The notes: a model not told the origin generated them from the letters alone. A stretch of 64,000 bases of DNA from SR-FBR-E99 sp963732365 (GCA_963732365.1 CAVSZC010000004.1:248001-312000), one strand, 5' to 3'. Counted from the stretch's first letter, positions 24,723 to 34,846 are shown. Program-made: numbers and translations.

Positions 24723-25799
24723 ATGAAATACAGGATTCCAGTCCGGATTTACTTAACAGCTTTTCTGACCCTGGCTGTTTGTTGTCAGAACAGTGATGCC
24801 GCGTTTCAACCTGCACCTCCGGATTCCAGTCTTAAAAGCTTCAGGCTCTTTGAAGATGATACAATACTTGATATTACGCTGCAATTCGATCTTACCACCT
24901 ATTTAAAGACCAAGCCGAAGGAAGAGTACCTGAAAGGCAAGATAACCTTTCATCCCGGAATGACAGACTCAATTACCAGGGACATCAGGATCAGAACCCG
25001 TGGTGTGTTCCGTAACATGTGGTGCTTCTACGCGCCGCTGGAACTGAACTTTAATAATGCGAATTTCGGATATTCAGACCTGGACAGTATAGGTAAGATT
25101 AAGCTGGTGCCCCAATGCAATTCAGCGAGCGAAAGTGCAAAATATGTTCTCATAGAGTATCTCATCTACAAGATGTACAGTGTTATGACAGACACCAGCT
25201 TCAGGGTCAGGCTGCTTAACATCAATTATATTGATTCTGAGAACAGGAGAAAACCGGTTACCCAGTACGGATTTCTTATTGAACCGCTGAAAATGCTGAA
25301 TGCCAGGACAAATTCCGTGGAGGTCGTTTCGCGTGGAGTGACCCAGAAAAGTATTTATCCGGGGGTCATGGATCGGGTAGCCATCTTCAATTATATGGTC
25401 GGAAACTATGACTGGGCTGTCCCGAACAGACATAACATCAAAGTAATAAGGCCATTGACCTTTGACAATCTCAACCTCGCAGTAGCTGTCCCCTATGATT
25501 TTGACTGGACCGGCCTTGTCAACGCATCCTATGCCATTCCAGATGATAAGATAACAGGAACCATTACTGTCCGCGAGCGTATTTTTCTCGGAGTATGCCG
25601 GAGCAGGGAAAATTATAGGAAAGACCTTGAACAATTCCTCGAAAAAAAAGATGAATTTTACAGGTTGATAAACGAATTCCCATATTTGAATGAAAAACAG
25701 AAAAGGGACATGATTTACTACCTGGACGAATTCTACGAACTATGCTCAGGACGACAAAGGATACTGGAAGTATTTTTAAACAGTTGTAAAGATTTTTAA
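24723..25799 (+). CDS. CotH-kinase-like lipoprotein, copy 1
   Basis: 358 residues with an N-terminal lipoprotein-type signal (ending LAVCC). Features shared with its paralog at 26422-27540: IRTRGVFRNMWCFYAPLELN, GKIKLVPQC, FRVRLLNINYIDSENRRKP, GFLIE, RVAIFNYMVGNYDWAVPNRHN and VPYDFDWTGLVNASYAIP. The HN and YDFD motifs suggest the atypical kinase fold of CotH, where DFD binds metal. Function in Bacteroidota is unknown. The next gene, DUF4956, is a known companion of CotH genes. Confidence 0.65.
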   Translation: MKYRIPVRIYLTAFLTLAVCCQNSDAAFQPAPPDSSLKSFRLFEDDTILDITLQFDLTTYLKTKPKEEYLKGKITFHPGMTDSITRDIRIRTRGVFRNMWCFYAPLELNFNNANFGYSDLDSIGKIKLVPQCNSASESAKYVLIEYLIYKMYSVMTDTSFRVRLLNINYIDSENRRKPVTQYGFLIEPLKMLNARTNSVEVVSRGVTQKSIYPGVMDRVAIFNYMVGNYDWAVPNRHNIKVIRPLTFDNLNLAVAVPYDFDWTGLVNASYAIPDDKITGTITVRERIFLGVCRSRENYRKDLEQFLEKKDEFYRLINEFPYLNEKQKRDMIYYLDEFYELCSGRQRILEVFLNSCKDF

Positions 25800-25815
25800 C
25801 TAAAATATTGAAGAT

Positions 25816-26418
25816 ATGAATGCCACCTCTTTTAATCTGAATAACGCTGAATTCTGGGCAATAATTGAACGGTTTGGAATGAACCTGGTTTTTCTGTTCC
25901 TGCTGTTACGTGTTGTCTATTACAGGTATTCCAGAAAGACCGATTACCTGTTCGGCTATTTTCTGATGGGTATTGTAATCTTTTTCATAGGGGCAATGCT
26001 GAGGATAGTCTCCATGCAGTTTCAGATGGCTATTGGCCTGTTCGCGATCTTCACCATACTGAATCTCAGAACAATAAGCTTCGATGTCAAGAATATGTCA
26101 TATCTTTTTGCCGTCATTGCCATCTCTGCAATTAACTCTCTTGATTTTCAGGGGGAATTCCCCTTTCTCGGGATCCTGATCTTCAATATCATAATCATTG
26201 CCTCTGCGTTCACCCTGGAGTATCTGCTCGAAAAGAAAGATAAGTACAAGTCACATCCCATCACATTCAATGACATGGAGATGCTGAAGCCTGAACGTAA
26301 GCAGGAGCTTATTGACAATGTTGCCGTGATCACCGGGCTCAATGTCAAAAAAGTCAAAATCATCAGCGTAAACTACACTGATAAGGTTGCCAGGCTTGAA
26401 ATCTACTATGAGCCTTAG
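25816..26418 (+). CDS. DUF4956 polytopic membrane protein
   Basis: 200 residues. About four membrane segments (MNLVFLFLLLRVVYY, YFLMGIVIFFIGAML, MAIGLFAIFTILNLRTI, ILIFNIIIIASAFTLEYLL), then a cytoplasmic ferredoxin-like tail (ITFNDMEMLKPERKQELIDN, KVARLEIYYEP). The FAIFTILNLRT segment is typical of DUF4956, which often occurs with CotH and VTC-domain proteins; no VTC gene is here. It is placed between two CotH-like genes. Role unknown. Confidence 0.8.
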   Translation: MNATSFNLNNAEFWAIIERFGMNLVFLFLLLRVVYYRYSRKTDYLFGYFLMGIVIFFIGAMLRIVSMQFQMAIGLFAIFTILNLRTISFDVKNMSYLFAVIAISAINSLDFQGEFPFLGILIFNIIIIASAFTLEYLLEKKDKYKSHPITFNDMEMLKPERKQELIDNVAVITGLNVKKVKIISVNYTDKVARLEIYYEP

Positions 26419-26421
26419 GCG

Positions 26422-27540
26422 TTAAAGCTTCTTGCAGTTATCAAGGAAGAGGTCGATCAGGTTATCCAGGCTCTTTTCTTTTTCAAGCTGATCAAAAAAC
26501 TGATCAAGGAAACTTGTTATATCTCTTTTCGCCGGGTTGCTCAGGTACTGGCAACTATTGACTTCAGAATAGAATTCCTCCTTCAGGGCAAGAAAATCCA
26601 TTAAGGCGGCACGGTATTCCTCCCTTGTGCGGCAGATGCCGGTAAACATCCGGTCACGGTTCCTCTCTATTCCCATATCGGGTGGAGGGATCGCGTATTC
26701 GGCGTTTACGACACCGGTAAGATCAAAATCGAATGGGACAGGTATGCCCAATCCTCCCTGGGCAGGATCAGGTGATGTAAATACAGATACATTATGCTGC
26801 CCCGGAACAGACCAGTCCCAGTTGGAGACCATGTAATTGAAGATCGCAACCCGGTTAATCATTGCAGGATACATGTGTCTCTGTGACAAACCCTTGGTTT
26901 TTACCTCGAGAATATTCTCCCGCTCTGCCAGAAGATCTTCAGGTTCAATGAATATTCCATACTGTTCGATAGGCTTTCTTTTATTTTCAGAATCGATAAG
27001 ATTAACTTTCAGCAGCCTGACCCGGAAACTGGTATCGGTAAGAACGTTGTAAAGCCGGTAGACCAGCCATTCTCTGATGACATACTGCTCAAAGGCAACT
27101 CCCTGCTGGCATGGATTAACCAGCTTAATGTTCTTTATCTTCCCTGAATCGGGGCCCTCGTACAACGGCTTCTTGAAGGAGATCCTCACCGGGGGAAATT
27201 TGCATCTCTCAAAACGTGACATACCCCTGTATTTAACAGTAACATTTCTGTCAACACTGTCCGTTTCACTGAAATGGAAGGTCAATTCACCGTCAAAAGT
27301 CTGAGTTTTGTCTGTTTTCTTCAGGAAGGTGGCAAGATCGAGGCTCAGTGAGATCTCAAGGATTTCATCACTGTCAAAAAGAGAGATATATCTCGCCGGG
27401 GGCTTCTGTTCCTTATGCTTTACTTCGGTTGTATCCGGCTGACTGTATGATGGAAGGATTGACAGTACCGAAAGAAGAGTCAGGCTAATAAAACGGATCA
27501 GAATTGCCCGCCGCGATGTTAATTCTGTCAGAGCTTTCAT
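26422..27540 (-). CDS. CotH-kinase-like secreted protein, copy 2
   Basis: 372 residues, N-terminal signal peptide (ILIRFISLTLLSVLSILPSYS). Same layout as copy 1: VKYRGMSRFERCKFPPVRIS, GKIKNIKLVNPCQQG, FRVRLLKVNLIDSENKRKP, YGIFIEPEDLLAE, RVAIFNYMVSNWDWSVPGQHN, VPFDFDLTGVVNAEYAIP. The HN and DFD motifs are kept. It overlaps the upstream lipoprotein gene by 4 bp, so translation is coupled, and it ends 3 bp from the DUF4956 stop. Confidence 0.65.
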   Translation of the reverse strand: MKALTELTSRRAILIRFISLTLLSVLSILPSYSQPDTTEVKHKEQKPPARYISLFDSDEILEISLSLDLATFLKKTDKTQTFDGELTFHFSETDSVDRNVTVKYRGMSRFERCKFPPVRISFKKPLYEGPDSGKIKNIKLVNPCQQGVAFEQYVIREWLVYRLYNVLTDTSFRVRLLKVNLIDSENKRKPIEQYGIFIEPEDLLAERENILEVKTKGLSQRHMYPAMINRVAIFNYMVSNWDWSVPGQHNVSVFTSPDPAQGGLGIPVPFDFDLTGVVNAEYAIPPPDMGIERNRDRMFTGICRTREEYRAALMDFLALKEEFYSEVNSCQYLSNPAKRDITSFLDQFFDQLEKEKSLDNLIDLFLDNCKKL

Positions 27541-28430
27541 TGTTGTCTATAATTGAAGATTAATATCGTCGGAGGATTTTTCTGTCCTTCATTTGATATC
27601 AGCATGTCCCCGTTCCTGAAGAACGAAATCCCTTCAGGCATATTGAATATGTCCTTATCGAGTTTTTCTATATGCACTATCGTCCCGTTCATGTCAAAAA
27701 TAAACAGCATTCGTGCAACTGCGGATAATACGTAAAATTCATTCGTCAGAGGGTGTATCCCTATTGCAGAGGGTTTGAATTTGATTTTGGAGTCATCTCC
27801 GGATATCTTGATGTTATTTTCGGTAGCAAATTTATTTATTTCTTTAATACTTATGCCGAATACAGGCTGTCTGAGAGGAGTCTCCGTGCCCGGGTCAATT
27901 CCATATACCGGGTGTCTTCCTTCATTTTCAAAGTCCTTTCCGTGTTTATGTTTGGGCATGATCAGGAGTCTGTTGTTCCTGCTGTCATAGCAGAGCCCTT
28001 CATATTCATTGACCGGGACTCCGGAAGAGAAACTTTTCTTCAGCGAACCGGGAGATCCGTTATGCATTACCCGGAACAGCAAGCCGTCGCTGCGCAGGAC
28101 GTAAAATGCGTTGCCGGCACGTGTTATATCTTCATAGTCTCCCGGAGAATGAAAAAAGAACTGACTGTCAATTTCACCCTTCTTCAAATCAATAATAAAG
28201 ACAACACCGTTTTCATCCTGTACACAGGCCACCGATGTTGAATCAATTAAAGCAATACCAGATACCTCATGAAGTACCGGGGGAAGTTTTATTGTCCTGT
28301 CAGGATTGGAAAGATTATATCCTGTTGCTTTAATACTCTTTTCATCTGCAGGAGGAAGATTCTTTTCAGCTGAATCAGCGCAGCTGAATAAACTCATGCA
28401 AACGGTAAAAACAAGGCTCAGATATATCAT
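27537..28430 (-). CDS. SdiA-regulated/YjiK-like beta-propeller lipoprotein
   Basis: 297 residues. Lipoprotein signal ending MSLFSC. Propeller-like repeats: LPPVLHEVSGIALIDSTSVA, GDYEDITRAGNAFYVLRSDG, NEYEGLCYDSRNNRLLIMPK, HPLTNEFYVLSAVARMLFIF and MPEGISFFRNGDMLISNEG. The VSGIA, YEG and PEGI motifs are typical of the SdiA-regulated (YjiK) family, a surface propeller of unknown task. Coupled to the following CotH-like gene. Confidence 0.75.
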   Translation of the reverse strand: MIYLSLVFTVCMSLFSCADSAEKNLPPADEKSIKATGYNLSNPDRTIKLPPVLHEVSGIALIDSTSVACVQDENGVVFIIDLKKGEIDSQFFFHSPGDYEDITRAGNAFYVLRSDGLLFRVMHNGSPGSLKKSFSSGVPVNEYEGLCYDSRNNRLLIMPKHKHGKDFENEGRHPVYGIDPGTETPLRQPVFGISIKEINKFATENNIKISGDDSKIKFKPSAIGIHPLTNEFYVLSAVARMLFIFDMNGTIVHIEKLDKDIFNMPEGISFFRNGDMLISNEGQKNPPTILIFNYRQQ

Positions 28431-28477
28431 CTCATCATATGATTTCCTACACTTATTTCTGGAACAAGTGTGTCAGT

Positions 28478-31400
28478 TCACTCCCATGTTATTACAGACA
28501 GTCTTTTCTTCCCATCCATCTTCACAGTCAGATTATTCTCAAATTGTATGTGGGTAACATATTTCCCCTGTTTAATGACTTTTTGCTTTTTCAAAATGTC
28601 CCAGTTCAGAATTGAATTGTGATGATTATGCTGAATCGAGAAATAACCTACATTCATTGAGGTAACGTTGTGAAAGAAGTGCGACCCGGACGAGGCATCA
28701 AGCGGGAAGTCCTCCAGGCCTGTCTCAATGATTATTTTTGCATTACAGATCTGAGGCCACGTAACAGGAATCCCTATCCACCTGTCGCGTGTACCCCACC
28801 TTCCCGGGCCAAGCAGTATGTACTGCCGGTTATCACTGATCATTTCATCATTGAACTCATCAATCTCTGCAGCAATCTCAATAGTTTTGGATTTGTCAAA
28901 CCTATCCCTGTCAACATAAATCACATCCCGGATATTGTTAATCATTCCATTTCCCATACTCTTCTCAGTGAACAGCAGAATATGTGATTTATCAATCTCA
29001 TCCACATTGACATCATAGTCAACCGATGCCCCTATGATTGGCTTGATCTGCAACAGGTAAAATGATGCCTTATAATCACTATCCTTTTTCAGATCAATGG
29101 CAAACTCGATCTCTACCGGTGTGCCAAGCGCTTCCTTGACAATATCAAGTATCTCAACCAGCGAGTCAGCCAGTGGTATATAACCATATTTTAGAATATC
29201 AGCAAAATTTATGACTCTCGGACCGGGTTTGTCTATTCCCGGGTATATGGTTTTGTTCTCAGCAGAATAAACTGATGCACAGTGATTAATAACACCATGA
29301 CGTTCTGCATCATCAATGCTTAGGCGCACCAGCCCGACCGTATCGCCCTCAAGAAGATTAAACTCCTTCTTTTCGAGATCAATAGCCAGGAGCTCAACCT
29401 GTGAATTGAGGAACTGATCTTTTGGAGAATTGTTTTCCAGGTTCGGATATTTCGGTGAAAATCTGAAGGCCTTTTCACCCTCAACCACATAAGTGCCTAA
29501 TCCTACCGCAAGGACTGCAAATCCGTCTTCAGGCTGCATATACCCGTATGGGTAATAGTTGTAAGACTGGCTTACCCCGCTTATATGAGGATAATAGGTA
29601 TTTTCAAATTGTTCGCCCACAACCTCCTGGATTATTACTGCCATCTTTTCTTCTTCAATCTTGTAACTGATGGCACTTATATAGCTGCGTGCAGTATCAG
29701 AATAGATAGAGGCATACACCAGTTTGACAGCATCCATCAATTGCTGGAGCCGGATTTCGATATCCTCATTTATGTTTGGAAGCAGATAAGTCTCAAAAAT
29801 ACCGGCAAAAGGCTGCATCAGCGAATCTTCAAACAGCCCTGATGATCTTACGGCCAAGGGTTTTGTGATGCGTCCGAGAATTATCCTTAGTTTTTTCTCC
29901 AGGGCAGCAGAGAGCTTCCCCCTGGTAAAGAGTCGTTTTATTGTTTCGTAACTGGTTTCAGAAATAATCTTTTCTCTTAACCTGTTGTTATCCAGAAAAT
30001 CCTCAAACTCCTGTGTTCCTATTATAAATGTCCTGGGCGCTTTGAGGTTGATCCCGTGTACATAATTTGAAAGATCAAAGTTATAGATCAGGGTGTGAAT
30101 AAATGACAGCCCTCTCCCTTTTCCACCGAGAGCTCCGGGAGACAATTGAATTATATTGCTCTCTTCCATTATCAGGGTCTCGTCAAACTCAACTATTTTG
30201 CCTTTGTTCTTTTCATATTTGAGTTTTTTTACGATGTCTACCAGGTAATCCCTCAGGCCCTCTGCATTCCTGAAATCGCTTATTTTTTTGGGAGCTATTT
30301 CCCTGGCGAGATGAATTTCACCCCGGGCAGTAAGCCATAATGAAAAATGATTCTTTTTCGCATGATAAAGCAGCGTTTCTGTCGGAATGGACTGAAGCTG
30401 TTCCTCAAACTCATTCATATTCTTGGCAATGCCAATGGTCCCTCCTTTTTCATCCTTGTAGATGAAATCGCCGAATCCAAGATTGTAGCTTATGAAGTTC
30501 CTGATGTCCTGGGCCAGGGTATCCGAATCCTTGTAAATAAATACGCAATTCAGTTCCCCGGCCATCTTCTCATTCTCCATGTCTGAAGACTGTATTATAG
30601 TCGGAAGGTCGGGGATCTCACTCTTTATATAACTTACCAGGTCAAATCCTGCATTCTCTTCGAATACTCCCTCTTTCTGGAACTTTACATCAGTGATCAG
30701 GCAAAGGAGGAATTCCTTGTATTTATTGAAAATGCCTACTGCTTCTTCGTAAGTTGAGGCCATAAGTATCTTCGGACGTACCCTCAGGCGAAGCACTTTG
30801 TATAATTCGTCCATGGTGCTTACATCCTCTATTATACGCCTGGTCTGCTCCATCACGCAGTGATAAAGCAGTGGGATGTAGCGGGAATAATACTTTGCCG
30901 AATCTTCAACAAGCAATATTATACGGCTGTACCCAATTTTTGTGTCGTTCTCAACATTAACATAATCTTCAAGCTGCTTGACCATTGCAAAAAAGATTCT
31001 CGAATCGCCGTTCCATACAAAAACATTGTCGATGAGGTTGGTCTTTTTCTGCTCACTCTGAAAGAATTCAATATACTGGTTGTTATTCAACAGAAGATAT
31101 ATGGGGATGTACTTGTACAGTGACTTCAGTTTCTGTGCAACTTCCATCGGCGCTTTCTTGTCAACGCCAACCATTATAATTATCAGGTCGTAATGCTTTA
31201 AGTATAACTTTTCAAGTGATTCCTCATAGGATGAAACTCCTGTAATTCTGGGTATTGTAGTTAGATTCAGCTGGTAATAGACCCCCAGGATGTAATCTGA
31301 GAATTTGCCTTCGCGTTCCAGGCTGTAAGCATCATAGAGATTTGATATGATCAGTATCTCCTTGACCTTGAATTTCATCAGGTCATGAAAGATGTCACGA

Positions 31401-33151
31401 TCATAGTTGTTTTTTTCGAGGAAGTTCTGAAGCAGTTTTCGCTTGTTCTGGAGGAAATCTTTAGCCGCCTCGAATTTTTGTTTGAGTTCCTCATCTACCC
31501 TGTACTTCCTGATGGCAACTTCGCCTTGCAAGGTGTTCAGGTAGTTGCATATCAAGGTTGATATATTGTTAATCAGATCTCTCTCTTCCTTCATAAACGG
31601 GCCTTCGTCCATGTCTGGAAGCTCCCTGGTATAGAAAACCTCAACTTCACCATTTTTATCGTCTATGGTAAGAAAGGGCTGTCTTTGCCTCCATTTTGTT
31701 GCTGTAAAGTTGGGAGAGAGGTACTCTTCCCCGTCATAGCTTATGCGGGCAACTGTATGCTGAGGATATTGCCACGCATCAGGCATTATGTAAACAATCT
31801 GCTTCAATGCATTTTCAACAGACTTTTCAGACTGAAGTATTGAAGTGGTTTGATTTATGCACGATAACTCCTTGATTCGCTCGGTCTTTTCGTACATTAT
31901 CTTCCTCAAGCCCTTCTCAGTAGCGATAGCTTTATCAAGGCCGTATATCACGTTGATAAAGCCGGATATAAGCAAGGCAAGTGTTTCAACAAACTGTTTT
32001 TCTTCATTAGTGAAAGGTTCTTCATTTGCTGCTAAATCGGTCCCTGAATAATAAACTTGTATTGACCCCCTCTTTGAAGAGATGGTTTTGAAGAACACCT
32101 TTATACTCAGCTGACCTTCCACCAGCCCTTCCGTGGGAAACTCCCTGTCATCATACCTGATACGGCAGCCTGTGTTGTCAGGATCCCTGAATGCCTTCGG
32201 AATAACTTCCAGGATCTTGCCCATGGTGGCCTCTATTGACAATCCGTTCCGGAGTATCTTCGAAATCTCATTTACGCTGGTAAAAATCCTGTTATACTCC
32301 TTCCTGTCACTGCTCCTGGTATCTTCCTTTTCAGCCGGGAGTTCCAGTACGTTTCCCTTAATAATGTTCAGAAAACCTGTAATCAAATTGGCCAGGTTGG
32401 CGAGCAGCTCCTCCTCATTTTTCGGATTGAAGTCCTTATCTCCAAGCGGAAATCCTTTAAGATAAAATAATTCAATCGTACCGGTTTTGTTATCAATGGT
32501 TGTAAATTCTTCCTTTATGCTCCATTCGTTCTCTGCAAAATTCTTATCAGAACTCAGATATTCCCTGTTATCGTAGACAATCCTGGCAACCGCATATTCA
32601 GGATAGTTCCATGACTTTGGCATATTCCTGCAGATCTGCTGAAGAGTCTCCTCGATGTTTTTCTCTTCACTGAGAAGGCGGGAGTATTCGAGCTTTGTTT
32701 CGGAATCTTCTTCAATCACATCAGATTGCCTGATTGCATGCTGAGAGTTTAAATAGTGGCAGATAATCGTGGCTATGTTCTCAAGCAGCTGTCTCTCTTC
32801 AGCCAGAAAAGGGCCTTCATCCGCCTTCGGGAACTGCTTTACATAAAAGACATCTATTGCTCCCCATTTTTTATCGAAAGTCTCGAAGATCTGCTTCTGT
32901 ATCCATCGCGTCTCCTTAAAGTCCTCATGACGGTATTCCCGGCCGTCATATTTTATGCGGCCATAAGCATACTCTGAGAATTGCCATGCCTTTGGAATTT
33001 CCTTCACTATTTCAAGCAAAGTATCTTCAACCGGATTCTTCTTATTGATTATTTTGTTAATGACGTAAATAAGAGACAACCCTTTCTGGCTCTGGATTTT
33101 TTCTGCCAGGAGTTTCTGCATTTCCTTCTGCAAATGCGATACATTTTCCAT
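28478..33151 (-). CDS. Giant GAF-repeat / receiver-like / PEP-synthase-type ATP-grasp protein
   Basis: 1557 residues. Four GAF-like repeats at about 25-135, 158-263, 288-401 and 430-539, each with a R-x-x-YD-x-(R/E)E(Y/F) core and F-x-T-x-D/S-x-K-x-G-x-(I/V)-(D/E)-V-(F/Y)-Y. Then two receiver-like regions (about 610-720; 770-915 with ITDVKFQKEG and TIIQSSD). Then the PEP/pyruvate-binding ATP-grasp domain (about 1000-1390: GALGGKGRGLSFIH, PLAVRSSGLFEDSLMQPFAG). A conserved C-terminal part has GPGRWGTRDRWIGIP and SGSHFFHN. No swivelling phosphohistidine domain or TIM-barrel PEP site is seen, so it is not a complete PEP synthase. Probably a metabolite-sensing regulator. Paralog at 34847-37801; gdhA lies between them. 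Confidence 0.85.
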   Translation of the reverse strand: MENVSHLQKEMQKLLAEKIQSQKGLSLIYVINKIINKKNPVEDTLLEIVKEIPKAWQFSEYAYGRIKYDGREYRHEDFKETRWIQKQIFETFDKKWGAIDVFYVKQFPKADEGPFLAEERQLLENIATIICHYLNSQHAIRQSDVIEEDSETKLEYSRLLSEEKNIEETLQQICRNMPKSWNYPEYAVARIVYDNREYLSSDKNFAENEWSIKEEFTTIDNKTGTIELFYLKGFPLGDKDFNPKNEEELLANLANLITGFLNIIKGNVLELPAEKEDTRSSDRKEYNRIFTSVNEISKILRNGLSIEATMGKILEVIPKAFRDPDNTGCRIRYDDREFPTEGLVEGQLSIKVFFKTISSKRGSIQVYYSGTDLAANEEPFTNEEKQFVETLALLISGFINVIYGLDKAIATEKGLRKIMYEKTERIKELSCINQTTSILQSEKSVENALKQIVYIMPDAWQYPQHTVARISYDGEEYLSPNFTATKWRQRQPFLTIDDKNGEVEVFYTRELPDMDEGPFMKEERDLINNISTLICNYLNTLQGEVAIRKYRVDEELKQKFEAAKDFLQNKRKLLQNFLEKNNYDRDIFHDLMKFKVKEILIISNLYDAYSLEREGKFSDYILGVYYQLNLTTIPRITGVSSYEESLEKLYLKHYDLIIIMVGVDKKAPMEVAQKLKSLYKYIPIYLLLNNNQYIEFFQSEQKKTNLIDNVFVWNGDSRIFFAMVKQLEDYVNVENDTKIGYSRIILLVEDSAKYYSRYIPLLYHCVMEQTRRIIEDVSTMDELYKVLRLRVRPKILMASTYEEAVGIFNKYKEFLLCLITDVKFQKEGVFEENAGFDLVSYIKSEIPDLPTIIQSSDMENEKMAGELNCVFIYKDSDTLAQDIRNFISYNLGFGDFIYKDEKGGTIGIAKNMNEFEEQLQSIPTETLLYHAKKNHFSLWLTARGEIHLAREIAPKKISDFRNAEGLRDYLVDIVKKLKYEKNKGKIVEFDETLIMEESNIIQLSPGALGGKGRGLSFIHTLIYNFDLSNYVHGINLKAPRTFIIGTQEFEDFLDNNRLREKIISETSYETIKRLFTRGKLSAALEKKLRIILGRITKPLAVRSSGLFEDSLMQPFAGIFETYLLPNINEDIEIRLQQLMDAVKLVYASIYSDTARSYISAISYKIEEEKMAVIIQEVVGEQFENTYYPHISGVSQSYNYYPYGYMQPEDGFAVLAVGLGTYVVEGEKAFRFSPKYPNLENNSPKDQFLNSQVELLAIDLEKKEFNLLEGDTVGLVRLSIDDAERHGVINHCASVYSAENKTIYPGIDKPGPRVINFADILKYGYIPLADSLVEILDIVKEALGTPVEIEFAIDLKKDSDYKASFYLLQIKPIIGASVDYDVNVDEIDKSHILLFTEKSMGNGMINNIRDVIYVDRDRFDKSKTIEIAAEIDEFNDEMISDNRQYILLGPGRWGTRDRWIGIPVTWPQICNAKIIIETGLEDFPLDASSGSHFFHNVTSMNVGYFSIQHNHHNSILNWDILKKQKVIKQGKYVTHIQFENNLTVKMDGKKRLSVITWE

Positions 33152-33286
33152 TTGTCTTCCGGGTCGGTTCGCTTTACTTAATAATCAGTGGTCTGCTGTT
33201 TTTCACAGTAAATTTGTTATGAAAGGTAAAAAAATAACCCGATTATTTTTTGTTGCCAACTTGGAATTAATAGGAATTTAATTATT

Positions 33287-33294
33287 TATATTTG
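33287..33294 (+). promoter_or_regulatory. Candidate -7 box of gdhA
   Basis: TATATTTG matches TAnnTTTG, 38 bp upstream of the gdhA start. A good TTTG at the right distance is lacking. The 181-bp gap carries the divergent start regions of gdhA and the giant GAF/PEP protein. Confidence 0.35.
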
Positions 33295-33332
33295 TTTGTT
33301 GTCATCTTATAAACTCTTAAAAACCAATAGCT

Positions 33333-34676
33333 ATGTCTAATCTAGTTGAAGAATTCATGAAGAAAATTATCGCCAAAAACCCAGGGGAGGTTGAATTTCA
33401 CCAGGCGGTAAAAGAAGTAACTGAGTCAATAATGCCATTCATTGAGGAGCACCCGAAGTACCGGCATGCGAAAATCCTGGAAAGAATCGCAGAGCCTGAA
33501 AGGATAATTATTTTCAGAGTACCCTGGGCAGACGATAAAGGGGAAATTCAGATCAACAGGGGGTACAGGATAGAGATGAACAGTGCCATCGGACCTTACA
33601 AGGGAGGCTTGCGCTTTCATCCCACTGTGAATTTAAGTATCCTGAAGTTTCTTGCATTTGAACAGGTTTTTAAAAACAGTTTAACCACCCTGCCGATGGG
33701 TGGCGGTAAGGGAGGTTCAGATTTCGATCCCAAAGAAAAAACTGACAATGAGGTCATGCGCTTCTGTCAGTCATTTATGAGTGAACTAAGCAGGCATATC
33801 GGTGCAGACACCGATGTACCGGCAGGAGATATAGGTGTTGGAGGCAGAGAGATTGGTTTTATGTTTGGTCAGTACAAAAGACTCAGAAATGAATTCACGG
33901 GAGTCCTTACCGGCAAAGGCCTCGAATGGGGAGGCAGCCTTATCAGACCTGAGGCAACAGGTTACGGACAGGTCTATTTTGCCGAGGAGATGCTCAATAC
34001 AAGGGGCGACAGCCTGAAGAATAAGATCTGCACCGTCTCCGGCTCAGGCAATGTTGCCCAGTATGCCACCCAGAAGGCAATACAAATGGGCGCAAAAGTT
34101 GTAACACTGTCCGACTCCAGCGGTTATATTCATGATCCTGATGGTATCAATGAGGAAAAACTCGCGTTTGTAATGAACCTGAAAAACGTAAAGAGAGGAA
34201 GGATCAAGGAATATGCGGATAAATACAAATGTACCTACGTTGAAGGAAAATCAACCCCATGGGAAGTCCCCTGCCAGGTTGCCCTCCCCTCAGCTACCCA
34301 GAATGAAATTTCCGGCGCTGACGCAGCTCTGCTGATCAAGAATGGCTGTTTCGTTGTATCGGAAGGTGCAAATATGCCTTCTACTCCTGATGCCATAGCT
34401 ATCTTCCTTAAAAGCAAGATTCTCTATGGCCCCGGTAAAGCTGCAAATGCCGGCGGCGTGGCCACCTCAGGACTGGAGATGAGCCAGAACTCAATGCGTC
34501 TGTCATGGACCAGGCAGGAAGTTGACAGCCGTCTGCACCAGATCATGAAGGATATCCACTCTACCTGCGTGAAATACGGAAAAGGAAAAGACGGATATAT
34601 AAATTATGTTGACGGCGCCAATATAGGCGGATTTGTGAAGGTGGCCGAAGCCATGCTGGCACAGGGAATAGTGTAA
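33333..34676 (+). CDS. gdhA: NADP-type glutamate dehydrogenase
   Basis: 447 residues, the standard length of the hexameric bacterial enzyme. It converts 2-oxoglutarate and ammonium to glutamate with NADPH. Motifs: NSAIGPYKGGLRFHP, TTLPMGGGKGGSDFDPK with the catalytic Lys, DTDVPAGDIGVGGREIG, GKGLEWGGSLIRPEATGYG, and the nucleotide fold VSGSGNVAQYATQKA. NADP use is inferred from the subfamily. Both neighbours are large PEP-binding-type proteins, which suggests they watch or steer carbon-nitrogen balance (inference). Confidence 0.96.
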   Translation: MSNLVEEFMKKIIAKNPGEVEFHQAVKEVTESIMPFIEEHPKYRHAKILERIAEPERIIIFRVPWADDKGEIQINRGYRIEMNSAIGPYKGGLRFHPTVNLSILKFLAFEQVFKNSLTTLPMGGGKGGSDFDPKEKTDNEVMRFCQSFMSELSRHIGADTDVPAGDIGVGGREIGFMFGQYKRLRNEFTGVLTGKGLEWGGSLIRPEATGYGQVYFAEEMLNTRGDSLKNKICTVSGSGNVAQYATQKAIQMGAKVVTLSDSSGYIHDPDGINEEKLAFVMNLKNVKRGRIKEYADKYKCTYVEGKSTPWEVPCQVALPSATQNEISGADAALLIKNGCFVVSEGANMPSTPDAIAIFLKSKILYGPGKAANAGGVATSGLEMSQNSMRLSWTRQEVDSRLHQIMKDIHSTCVKYGKGKDGYINYVDGANIGGFVKVAEAMLAQGIV

Positions 34677-34685
34677 GCTGCCATA

Positions 34686-34784
34686 AGTGCCTGTTTTTTG
34701 TCGCGGCGTCAGCATAAACAGTTCTCAAACTGTCACTTTAAAATCAGTTAATAAATGAACTGGGCCGGACAAGAAACAGGCACT
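34686..34784. other. Inverted-repeat region between gdhA and the second PEP-type gene
   Basis: AGTGCCTGTTT at 34686-34696 and AAACAGGCACT at 34774-34784 are perfect 11-bp inverted repeats about 77 bp apart. Inside lies a smaller hairpin (ACAGTTCTCAAACTGT). It could be a structured leader for the gene at 34847, a terminator or a small RNA. Confidence 0.4.
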
Positions 34785-34846
34785 CTATTTCTATTGAAAC
34801 TTTCAGCAATTGAATGCTAAAATCTCTTCTTTATTAAGGAAATTCA

